This document shows, piece by piece, positions 6,016 to 12,628 of a stretch of DNA of 12,628 nucleotides. The DNA is from JAFAVZ01 sp036009105 (GTDB lineage: Bacteria; Acidobacteriota; Thermoanaerobaculia; Gp7-AA8), in NCBI GenBank assembly GCA_036009105.1, contig DASYMJ010000354.1, forward strand, positions 1 through 12,628, given 5' to 3'. Each line of letters starts with the position of its first letter. Positions within the stretch are counted from its first letter, which is position 1. The notes beneath the pieces were generated by a model that had not been told where the DNA came from, made no database searches, and saw nothing but the letters and a program-made list of their open reading frames with translations. The translations under genes and the position numbers were made by a program.

Positions 6016-6161
6016 CGGGGCGGGGTTGGGTTGTGACCGGGGACAGTGGCCGGTTGTCAGCGATCGGTCGTCAGAGGGGGCAGCGCACGGACAACCGATC
6101 ACCGGCAACTGACCACTGCGCCACGCCCGCCGGTCACAGCCGCCGCGCCGAACGCGTCTTC
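6009..6161. repeat. About 150-bp imperfect palindromic element in the divergent intergenic region
   Basis: The core arms 6044-6071 and 6091-6118 are inverted copies matching at 22 of 28 positions, and all six differences are transitions. Two further exact 9-base arm pairs lie outside: TGTGACCGG 6032-6040 with CCGGTCACA 6130-6138, and GAAGACGCG 6009-6017 with CGCGTCTTC 6153-6161. The outer pairs are centred 4 bases to the right of the core, so one arm has gained or lost about 8 bases. The core arms divide into degenerate 7-base units (CAGTGGC, CGGTTGT, CAGCGAT, CGGTCGT). It could be a mobile-repeat remnant, a strong RNA hairpin or a cruciform. It encodes nothing plausible. The whole gap 5989-6216 must also carry the promoters for both flanking genes, but I see no convincing -35/-10 pair. 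Confidence 0.65.
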
Positions 6162-6203
6162 CTTAATGAAGAATCCCATCGTTCGAAGTCTCGCAGAGAT
6201 ACC

Positions 6204-6210
6204 GGAGGAG
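6204..6210 (+). promoter_or_regulatory. Shine-Dalgarno deciding the start of the multicopper oxidase
   Basis: GGAGGAG ends 6 bases before ATG 6217. Together with the immediately following signal peptide, this selects 6217 over upstream in-frame ATGs at 6046 (inside the palindrome) and 6166. Confidence 0.85.
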
Positions 6211-6216
6211 AGCACG

Positions 6217-9200
6217 ATGTTTACCCGTCGTCGGATCGCTTTGTGTGTCGGCGTTGTCCTGTTGCTCGCAAGCCTGCCTGCCGTCGCGCAGTCGGCTACC
6301 ACGCCGCCGCCCAGTCCGGGCTGCGCGCGCACGGTGACGGCGAAAGTCTCGGCTCTCGACCAGCCGTTCTTCCTGAACCGCCTCGGCGCGATGATGCCCG
6401 AGGGGATGGTGTTCGCGCTCAACCGCGACGTCGTCCCGCTCAGCTGCCCGGACGGAACGGGCAACTGCAAGCCGTCCAAAGGGAACGCCTGGCTGCGCGA
6501 GGGCAAGCGCCCCCGCCCGCTCGTGCTCCGCGCGAACGTGGGGGACTGCCTCTCCATCCAGTTCACCAACCTGCTCGCGGACGCACCGGCCAATCAGCCC
6601 GGCATCAAGGGCGTGCAGCCGGCCACGCGTTACGCCTCGATCCATGTGGCGGGCATGCAGGTGGTCAACGTCATCAATGATGACGGCTCGTACGTCGGGG
6701 TGAACCAGAACAGCCTCGCCGCTCCGGGCGAGACCAAGACGTACCTGCTCCGGGCCACGGCCGAGGGGACGTTCCTGCTGAACAGCGAAGGGGCGGCGTG
6801 GGGCGGCCTCAACTTCCCGAACGACGGCGCGCAGGTCACGGCCGGCCTGTTCGGCGCGGTGAACGTCGAGCCGGCGGACTCGGTCTGGCTGCGCAGCCAG
6901 ATCACCAACGCCGACGTCTTGAAGGCAGTGGACAAGACGAAGGGGACCAACGGCTTCACCGCCCTGGGACAGCCGATCCTCAACTTCGACTCGCCCATCC
7001 TGCAGATGCTGAACGCCAGCAACGAGATCGTGTACAGCGACCTGACCGCGATCATCGCCGGCCCCAAGTCGAACGGCTACCGCTTCCGCAACACGGGCGA
7101 TCCGAACACCAGCCCCGTGCCCTACGAGCCGCGCCGCGACTGGCCTTTCCGCGAGTTCACCATCGAGTACCACGAGCTGAACGACTCGCAGCAGGCCTTC
7201 CCCATCTACGACTACGCGGTCTCCAAGACCAGCAAGAACGCGAGCCTGACGCCGACGCTGCAGGCGGGCGGCGACGCGTTCGCCATCAACTACGGCAGCG
7301 GCGGCATCGGCGCGGAGATCCTGGCCAACCGCTTCGGGGTCGGCCCGATGAACAGCTGCCCGGACTGCCGATTCGAGGAGTTCTTCCTCAGCTCCTGGAC
7401 GGTGGGCGATCCGGCCATGGTGGTCGACTCGCCGGCCAACGCGCCGTGCAACACGGGCGGCACCAGCCCTCCCGACGTGACGAATGGAAGCCTGCTCAAG
7501 AAGTACTGGGCGAACTGCACGCAGGGCTCGCTCTCGAACGTTCCCCAGAATGCGAACCCGCCGGTCATCCCGCTGCGCAAGGCGACCAAGGCGAACTATC
7601 CGGACGACCCGTCGAACATCTACCACAGCTACATCAACGACCGGGTCATCTTCCGCACCCTGCATGCGGGCACCGGCGTCTCCCACGTGCATCACCTTCA
7701 CGCTCACCAGTGGTTCCATTCGCCGAACTCGAACGGCAGCTTGTACCTGGACAGCCAGCTGATCAACCCCGGCAGCGCGTACACCATGGAGATCGCGCAC
7801 GAGGGGAGCGGCAACCTGAACAAGGTGGTGGGCGACTCGATTTTCCACTGCCACTTCTACCCGCACTTCGCGGCCGGCATGTGGGCGCACTGGCGCTCGC
7901 ACGACGTGTTCGAGATCGGCACGCAGCTCGACCAGTACGGCAAGCCGCTCACCGGCTGGAACCGCGCGCAGCCGGACGGCGAGATCGCCCTCGGCACGCC
8001 CATCCCGGCCCTCGTGCCGATGCCTTCCCTGCCCATGGCGCCGATGCCGGCCCGCGTGCGCATCGTGCCGGTGACCGATCCGAATGCCGCCGCCGGCGCG
8101 CCGCCGGTGGGCTGGCGCGCGGAGACGAATCCCGATGACCTGAGCAAGGGGCTCAACCCCGGCTACCCGTTCTTCATCCCCGGCGTGGGCGGCACGCGCG
8201 CGCCGCATCCGCCGATGGACTTCGCGGTGGACAACGGCCAGACGCTGGACGGCGGCCTGCCCCGGCACATGATCATCAATGCGAAGGTGACCGAGCAGCA
8301 CAACTACCTCGACTTCAGCAAGGACATGACGGAGGTGAACAGCTACCAGCTGCCGGAGAACGGCACGGACGTGGAGAAGGTGGCCATGGCCTATCACGCC
8401 CAGTGCACCCATCCGACCTTCGATACCTTCGGCGCCCCGGCCAAGTACCGCACCAACGGCCTGCCGCCGCAGCCGGGCGCACCGTACGCCGATCCGGGCG
8501 AGGCGACCGAGGCGGACAGCGATACCTGCACGCCGATCAAGGACTGGATCAACTACCGCGCGGCCGTCATCCAGACGGACCTGGTGCTGAACAAGGTCGG
8601 CTGGCACTATCCGCAGTCGCGCCTCATCACCCTGTGGGATGACGTGAGGAAGACGTTGGACGGGTCCAGGACGCCGGAGCCGTTCTTCTTCCGCGCGAAC
8701 GCCCGCACCGGCGTGAACTACTGGCACACCAACCTCGTGCCGGCCTACTACGAGCTCGATGACTACCAGGTGCGCACGCCGACCGACATCATCGGCCAGC
8801 ACATCCACCTCGTGAAGTTCGACGTGACCTCCTCGGACGGCGCGGCGAACGGCTTCAACTACGAGGACGGCACGCTCAGCTACCAGGAAGTGCAGGAACA
8901 GATCGGGGCGATCAACCAGTGCGGCGGCCTGGCGCCCAGCCTCACCGGCATCACCAAGTGCAGCCCGACCAACACCGGCCGCACGAAGCTGGCCCCCACG
9001 GCGCCCCCGGCCGAGATCTGCCCGGACTCGAGCTCGGAGCAGTGCAAGATGTGGTACGGCGCGCAGACCACGGTGCAGCGCTGGTATGCCGACCCGCTCT
9101 CCACCTCCGCGGACACGGTCAACGGCGAGCGGACGCTGAACACGGTCTTCACGCACGATCACTTCGGACCGTCGACGCACCAGCAGGCCGGCCTCTACGC

Positions 9201-12084
9201 CGCGCTGATCGTGGAGCCGACCGGCAGCAGGTGGTTCACCAACGACACGAAGCAGCTGATGCACGATCCCAAGCGCCTGGACGGCGGCCCGACCTCGTTC
9301 GCGGCCATCATCGAGACGCCTGGTGCGGAGAAGGACACCTTCCGCGAGTTCGCCATCGCGCTGCAGGACTTCCAGTTCGCCTACCTGCCCACCAGCATCT
9401 CCACGCCCGGCACCGTCACCGGCACGCAGGACGTGCGCGGGTCGACGACGCCGATCACGGTCACGGTCCATGACAGCTGGGCCGATCCGGCCCATGTGGT
9501 CGAGCCGCCGGTGGTGCAGAACAAGAAGATCAGCGGCAAGACCGTCCCCATCGAGCCGGGCCCGCAGCTGATCAGCGCCGGCCCCACCTCCGGCACGCTC
9601 TCCTTCAATTACCGCAACGAGCCGCTGCCGTTCCGCGTCTTCCCCAGCACCGGCGACACGAAGGGGACCGACCTCTCCTACGTCTTCGCCTCGAACGTCG
9701 ACCGCAACCTGCTGGCGGTCAAGACGCAACCCTTTGACAAGCCGATCGATCCGGCCCAGCCGTACGGCTTCAAGTTCCCGCAGTACCCGCTCACGCCCGG
9801 CATGATGCCCGGCGATCCGTACACGCCGCTGCTCCGCGCGTATGAGGGCGACCGCGTGCGCATCCGCGTCATCACCGGCGCGCACATGCTGCCGCACGAC
9901 TTCACCGTGCACGGGGCCAAGTGGCTCTTCGAGCCGTCGTTCAACAACTCCGGCTACCGCAGCAACCAGTCGATGGGCATCTCGGAGCACTTCGAGTTCT
10001 TCTTCGACACCCCGCGGGCCAGCCCGTCGGCGAACGCGGACTACAACTGGTCCGATTACCTCTACATGCCGGACGCCTCCAACCAGCGGCACGGCATCGT
10101 GGACGGCATGTGGGGCCTCTTCCGCGCCTACAAGTCGACCCAGCCGGATCTGCCCTATCTCTCCACCAATCCGACGGTGAAGCCGCTGCCGCCGCGCGCC
10201 AACGGCTACAGCTGCCCGGACGGCGCGCCGGTGCGCAACCTCACCATCAACGCGTTCACGGCCGGCAATCTCACCACCTACAACAGCCGCGGCGCCGACG
10301 GCGCGGGCATCTTCCCCGCCTCGAAGATCTCCAACCCGTATCAGCTGATGTATCAGTTCCTGGCCGAGGCCGGGGCGGCCGTGACGTCGAACATCGACGA
10401 GCCGCTCGTCCTCCGCGCGAACGCCGGCGACTGCATCGCGCTCACCCTGAAGAACCAGATGGACCCGGCGGCCCTCGTGAAGTTCCCGAAGACGCTCGCC
10501 GCCTTCGATCCCAGCAAGATCGAGGCGACCAAATCCACGCCGCCCATCAAGCTCGGCACCTCCTACAACGCCGGCATCACGCCCGCGCTCCTCTCCTACG
10601 ATGTGATGACCAGCGCCGGCATGAACATCGGCTTCAATCCGCCGCAGACCGCCTCGACGGGCGGCCAGCAGACGTACTACTGGTACGCCGGCCAGACGCA
10701 CGTCGATGCGAACGGCTACGTGACCGGCACGCCGATGGAGCTCGGCGGCGTGAACCTGACGCCGTCCGACCCGCTGCAGCAGGATCTGCACGGCCTCGTC
10801 GGAGGCCTGGTGGTCGAGCCGACCGGCTCCATCGCCTGCCCCGACGTCTACAACCCCCGCAACGGCCTCCCCCAGTACGCCTCGGCCACCGTTTATGACG
10901 GCGGCAACTGCACCGCTCCGGGCCAGCTCCGCCACCGCGAGTTCGTGCTCATCACGACCGAGGACATGTCGAACCTGAACTGGTCGCAGGCCTGTTACTG
11001 CCCGGCGTCCAAAGTCCCGATGGATTGCTCGACGAACACCTGCCTCGGCAACGTGCTGAAGGCCATCTCCCCGCCGCTGCTCCTGCAGTCGTCCCTCAAC
11101 TACCGCATCGAGCCGATGTCGTATCGCTTCAACACGACCTCGTACAACCCCCTGACCACGCTGTGGCGGGGCTACTCGGACGGTCTGGTCAGCGGCGAGC
11201 CGCAGACGCCGATCTTCGCCGCCGCCCGCAATACGCCCAGCCGCTTCCATCTGCTCCATCCGGGCGGCTCCGGCGACCAGCAGGTGGTCGCGCTGCACGG
11301 CCACGTGTGGCAGGAGCTGCCGTACGTGAACGACTCGACGCGCATCGGCGACAACACGCTCTCGATGTGGCTCGGCAAGCGCGACAACTACGGCACGAAC
11401 ACGTCCTACTCGATCATCCTCGACAAGAACGGCGGCGCCGGCGGTTTGAACGGCGTGACCGGCGACTACCTCTATCGCACCACGCCCGCGAACTTCGTGA
11501 TCCAGGGCCAGTGGGGCCTGTTCCGCGTCGGCCAGCCCGGCAAGGACACGGTCGCCATCGGCTCCGCGCAGTTCATCAGCTCCCTGGTGGTGGCCGGCTC
11601 GACCACGGCGTTCCTCGACAGCGCCTCTAATCCGAAGAACGGCCAGCGCGCCGCCACCGTCTCGCTTTCCATCCGCCCGAAGGGGTCGACCGGCCCCGGC
11701 ACGCCGCTCCAGAACGGCACGTTGGCCGTCGGCGAGGCCGGCCTCTGGTCCTACAACTCCGGTCCGATCTCGCTCCCCGATCCGGAAGCGAATGAGGTGG
11801 TGGCGGTCTCGCCGTTCGGCGGCACCGCCGTCGCCCCGATCGTGCTGAACCTCGTGCCCGGCACACCGCCTTCCGGACCGACGACCGGCCAGACGGTCGG
11901 CGAGTCCCTCCGCTTCGTGAACATGCCCCGCGACGAGATCAAGGAAGACGGCACGGTCATCGAGCAACCGACCGCCAAGCCGGAGGAAGGCCTCCTCGCG
12001 CCGCCTTCGCCGGTAGGGACGCCCCAAGCCCCGAAGAGCACGCCGACGCCCAATCCTTCGGCGCCGCCCACCCCCCAACCGTAA
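6217..12084 (+). CDS. Giant exported multicopper oxidase, six-cupredoxin, MnxG/MofA-like
   Basis: This 1955-residue protein begins with an export signal (TRRRIALCVGVVLLLASLPAVA, cut after Ala24; the TRRR start leaves Tat export possible). The body reads as three copies of a two-cupredoxin module. Odd domains open with PLVLRAN (101-107), PFFFRAN (822-828) and PLVLRAN (1396-1402), and close with GLFGAVNVEP (210-219), GLYAALIVEP (992-1001) and GLVGGLVVEP (1526-1535). Even domains end in MWAHWR (555-560), MWGLFR (1298-1303) and QWGLFR (1765-1770). One full copper set is present: motif C HVHHLHAH (490-497), motif D HCHFYPHFAAGM (544-555, with type-1 Cys545 and Met555), motif A HIH (862-864) and motif B HDH (980-982). 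Equivalent positions in the other modules have lost their ligands. The C-D-A-B order and size resemble giant oxidases linked to Mn(II) oxidation. Many Cys residues (for example 1593, 1595, 1604, 1609) suit a disulfide-bonded extracellular protein. A beta-rich extension (about 1775-1895) and a Pro-rich tail end it. Copper binding is well supported; Mn as substrate is inference. Confidence 0.93.
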   Translation: MFTRRRIALCVGVVLLLASLPAVAQSATTPPPSPGCARTVTAKVSALDQPFFLNRLGAMMPEGMVFALNRDVVPLSCPDGTGNCKPSKGNAWLREGKRPRPLVLRANVGDCLSIQFTNLLADAPANQPGIKGVQPATRYASIHVAGMQVVNVINDDGSYVGVNQNSLAAPGETKTYLLRATAEGTFLLNSEGAAWGGLNFPNDGAQVTAGLFGAVNVEPADSVWLRSQITNADVLKAVDKTKGTNGFTALGQPILNFDSPILQMLNASNEIVYSDLTAIIAGPKSNGYRFRNTGDPNTSPVPYEPRRDWPFREFTIEYHELNDSQQAFPIYDYAVSKTSKNASLTPTLQAGGDAFAINYGSGGIGAEILANRFGVGPMNSCPDCRFEEFFLSSWTVGDPAMVVDSPANAPCNTGGTSPPDVTNGSLLKKYWANCTQGSLSNVPQNANPPVIPLRKATKANYPDDPSNIYHSYINDRVIFRTLHAGTGVSHVHHLHAHQWFHSPNSNGSLYLDSQLINPGSAYTMEIAHEGSGNLNKVVGDSIFHCHFYPHFAAGMWAHWRSHDVFEIGTQLDQYGKPLTGWNRAQPDGEIALGTPIPALVPMPSLPMAPMPARVRIVPVTDPNAAAGAPPVGWRAETNPDDLSKGLNPGYPFFIPGVGGTRAPHPPMDFAVDNGQTLDGGLPRHMIINAKVTEQHNYLDFSKDMTEVNSYQLPENGTDVEKVAMAYHAQCTHPTFDTFGAPAKYRTNGLPPQPGAPYADPGEATEADSDTCTPIKDWINYRAAVIQTDLVLNKVGWHYPQSRLITLWDDVRKTLDGSRTPEPFFFRANARTGVNYWHTNLVPAYYELDDYQVRTPTDIIGQHIHLVKFDVTSSDGAANGFNYEDGTLSYQEVQEQIGAINQCGGLAPSLTGITKCSPTNTGRTKLAPTAPPAEICPDSSSEQCKMWYGAQTTVQRWYADPLSTSADTVNGERTLNTVFTHDHFGPSTHQQAGLYAALIVEPTGSRWFTNDTKQLMHDPKRLDGGPTSFAAIIETPGAEKDTFREFAIALQDFQFAYLPTSISTPGTVTGTQDVRGSTTPITVTVHDSWADPAHVVEPPVVQNKKISGKTVPIEPGPQLISAGPTSGTLSFNYRNEPLPFRVFPSTGDTKGTDLSYVFASNVDRNLLAVKTQPFDKPIDPAQPYGFKFPQYPLTPGMMPGDPYTPLLRAYEGDRVRIRVITGAHMLPHDFTVHGAKWLFEPSFNNSGYRSNQSMGISEHFEFFFDTPRASPSANADYNWSDYLYMPDASNQRHGIVDGMWGLFRAYKSTQPDLPYLSTNPTVKPLPPRANGYSCPDGAPVRNLTINAFTAGNLTTYNSRGADGAGIFPASKISNPYQLMYQFLAEAGAAVTSNIDEPLVLRANAGDCIALTLKNQMDPAALVKFPKTLAAFDPSKIEATKSTPPIKLGTSYNAGITPALLSYDVMTSAGMNIGFNPPQTASTGGQQTYYWYAGQTHVDANGYVTGTPMELGGVNLTPSDPLQQDLHGLVGGLVVEPTGSIACPDVYNPRNGLPQYASATVYDGGNCTAPGQLRHREFVLITTEDMSNLNWSQACYCPASKVPMDCSTNTCLGNVLKAISPPLLLQSSLNYRIEPMSYRFNTTSYNPLTTLWRGYSDGLVSGEPQTPIFAAARNTPSRFHLLHPGGSGDQQVVALHGHVWQELPYVNDSTRIGDNTLSMWLGKRDNYGTNTSYSIILDKNGGAGGLNGVTGDYLYRTTPANFVIQGQWGLFRVGQPGKDTVAIGSAQFISSLVVAGSTTAFLDSASNPKNGQRAATVSLSIRPKGSTGPGTPLQNGTLAVGEAGLWSYNSGPISLPDPEANEVVAVSPFGGTAVAPIVLNLVPGTPPSGPTTGQTVGESLRFVNMPRDEIKEDGTVIEQPTAKPEEGLLAPPSPVGTPQAPKSTPTPNPSAPPTPQP

Positions 12085-12095
12085 CTCATCGAACG

Positions 12096-12123
12096 ACAGC
12101 GGCGGCCACCAGGCCGCCGCTGT
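12096..12123. terminator. Strong hairpin after the multicopper oxidase gene
   Basis: ACAGCGGCGGCC (12096-12107) pairs perfectly with GGCCGCCGCTGT (12112-12123) around a 4-base ACCA loop. It begins 12 bases after the oxidase stop and ends 6 bases before the stop of the convergent methyltransferase gene, so it can serve both. On the plus strand it is followed by TGTCTTC, a weak T-rich tail; the GC-rich stem makes terminator function likely. Confidence 0.8.
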
Positions 12124-12128
12124 TGTCT

Positions 12129-12628
12129 TCAGGGGGTCTTGGGCAGGAAGAGCAGGTCCGTGGAGAACTCGCCGAACAGCGTCCGGGCCTCGTACCCCAG
12201 CCGCGCCATGTAGCCGCGCAACTCCTGTTCGGAGCCGCCGAACGCCTCGAGGTGATGCACTTCCGCCATCACCGCCGGCCTGGATCTCTCCAGCACCTTC
12301 TCCGCCCCTTTCAGCACCTCGAGGTCCGCCCCCTCGGCATCCACCAGGATCACATCGACCCGCTCCACTCCCGCCCTCGTGACGTATGCATCGATGGTGG
12401 TGAGGGGAACGCCGCCGCCGCTCATGTCCAGCCGTGCCGAGCCGGCGTCGCCGCGATGCTCGATCGTCGCTTCCCCTTCCTTCGAGAAGCAGCCCATCTC
12501 CACCACGGTGATGCTCTCCTGCAACCCGTTCCGTTCGATGTTGCGCCGCAGGATGCCCGCGATGTCCGCCTGGATCTCGAAGGCATGCACCTTCGCGCCT
12601 TTGCTCGCCGCGAGCAGCGCGTAGTACC
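12129..12628 (-). CDS. FkbM-family SAM-dependent methyltransferase (5' part outside window)
   Basis: The frame stays open to the right edge, so the gene's start is missing; about 165 C-terminal residues are visible. The first readable text, YYALLAASKGAKVHAFEIQ, is the end of SAM-binding motif I and the acidic end of strand 2. TTIDAYV followed by VDVILVDAEGADLEVLKGAEKVL is the conserved core of the FkbM group (Methyltransf_21), normally IDVEGAE. The GTG at 12588-12590 is an internal valine of the Rossmann fold and not the start. Members O-methylate sugars or other small hydroxylated acceptors, often in polysaccharide or natural-product clusters. This fits the three nearby glycosyltransferases, although the oxidase gene lies between. 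It converges on the oxidase gene with a 44-base gap holding the shared hairpin. Confidence 0.87.
   Translation of the reverse strand, partial: YYALLAASKGAKVHAFEIQADIAGILRRNIERNGLQESITVVEMGCFSKEGEATIEHRGDAGSARLDMSGGGVPLTTIDAYVTRAGVERVDVILVDAEGADLEVLKGAEKVLERSRPAVMAEVHHLEAFGGSEQELRGYMARLGYEARTLFGEFSTDLLFLPKTP

Noticed and set aside
5164..6036. 290-codon plus-strand open frame opposite the GT2 gene
   Set aside because: It has no recognisable motif. The minus strand encodes the DGDD and ED motifs at correct spacing.
6009..6161. Insertion sequence or complete MITE
   Set aside because: There is no transposase. An 8-base direct repeat CGTCTTCC at 5995-6002 and 6155-6162 could be a target duplication, but it overlaps the inverted arms, so it is not independent evidence.
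6163..12078. Open frame of about 1970 codons on the minus strand, opposite the whole oxidase gene
   Set aside because: Its text is Arg/Val/His/Gly-rich with no domain pattern, as expected when a GC-rich gene avoids stops on the opposite strand. The plus-strand product has a signal peptide, a Shine-Dalgarno site and complete copper motifs.

Overview
The window is strongly GC-rich, densely packed bacterial DNA with short gene gaps, overlapping stop/start codons and two probable TTG starts. Composition and content (glycan-assembly enzymes beside a very large secreted multicopper oxidase) fit a free-living soil or sediment bacterium. Acidobacteriota, Myxococcota or a similar high-GC phylum are guesses; no marker gene here settles it. 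There are no tRNA or rRNA genes, no transposase, no CRISPR array and no phage genes.

Region 1 (1-2318, + strand) is one compact transcription unit. It holds the tail of an unidentified gene, a RidA/YjgF-fold protein joined to it by a one-base TGATG overlap, a GT-B glycosyltransferase (GT4-like), and a small DXD glycosyltransferase of the GT32/capsule type. The last gene probably starts at a TTG 11 bases inside the end of the GT4 gene.

Region 2 (2336-5988, - strand) converges on region 1 and reads: GT-A glycosyltransferase (GT2-like), then a Gly/Lys/Thr-rich repeat protein of 218 residues with a 15-residue period, then an unrecognised 716-residue protein. The last two are joined by a one-base TGATG overlap, so they are very probably translationally coupled. 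The 716-residue protein has scattered features that could fit a divergent kinase-like fold. This trio (sugar transferase, low-complexity basic Thr-rich protein, large unknown enzyme) is the best candidate for an undescribed system: a repeat polypeptide with dedicated modification enzymes. That is inference from gene order.

Region 3 (5989-6216) is the divergent intergenic region. It contains a roughly 150-bp imperfect palindrome built from degenerate 7-bp units. Related heptamers sit between the convergent stops at 2316-2338.

Region 4 (6217-12084, + strand) is a 1955-residue exported multicopper oxidase. It reads as three tandem repeats of a two-cupredoxin module. Only one complete set of copper-binding motifs survives, in the permuted order C-D-A-B, as in the giant MnxG/MofA-type oxidases associated with Mn(II) oxidation. 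A strong hairpin follows it.

Region 5 (12129-12628, - strand) is the C-terminal part of an FkbM-family methyltransferase that runs off the window. With three glycosyltransferases nearby, it fits a surface-glycan or glycoconjugate neighbourhood into which the oxidase gene is set.
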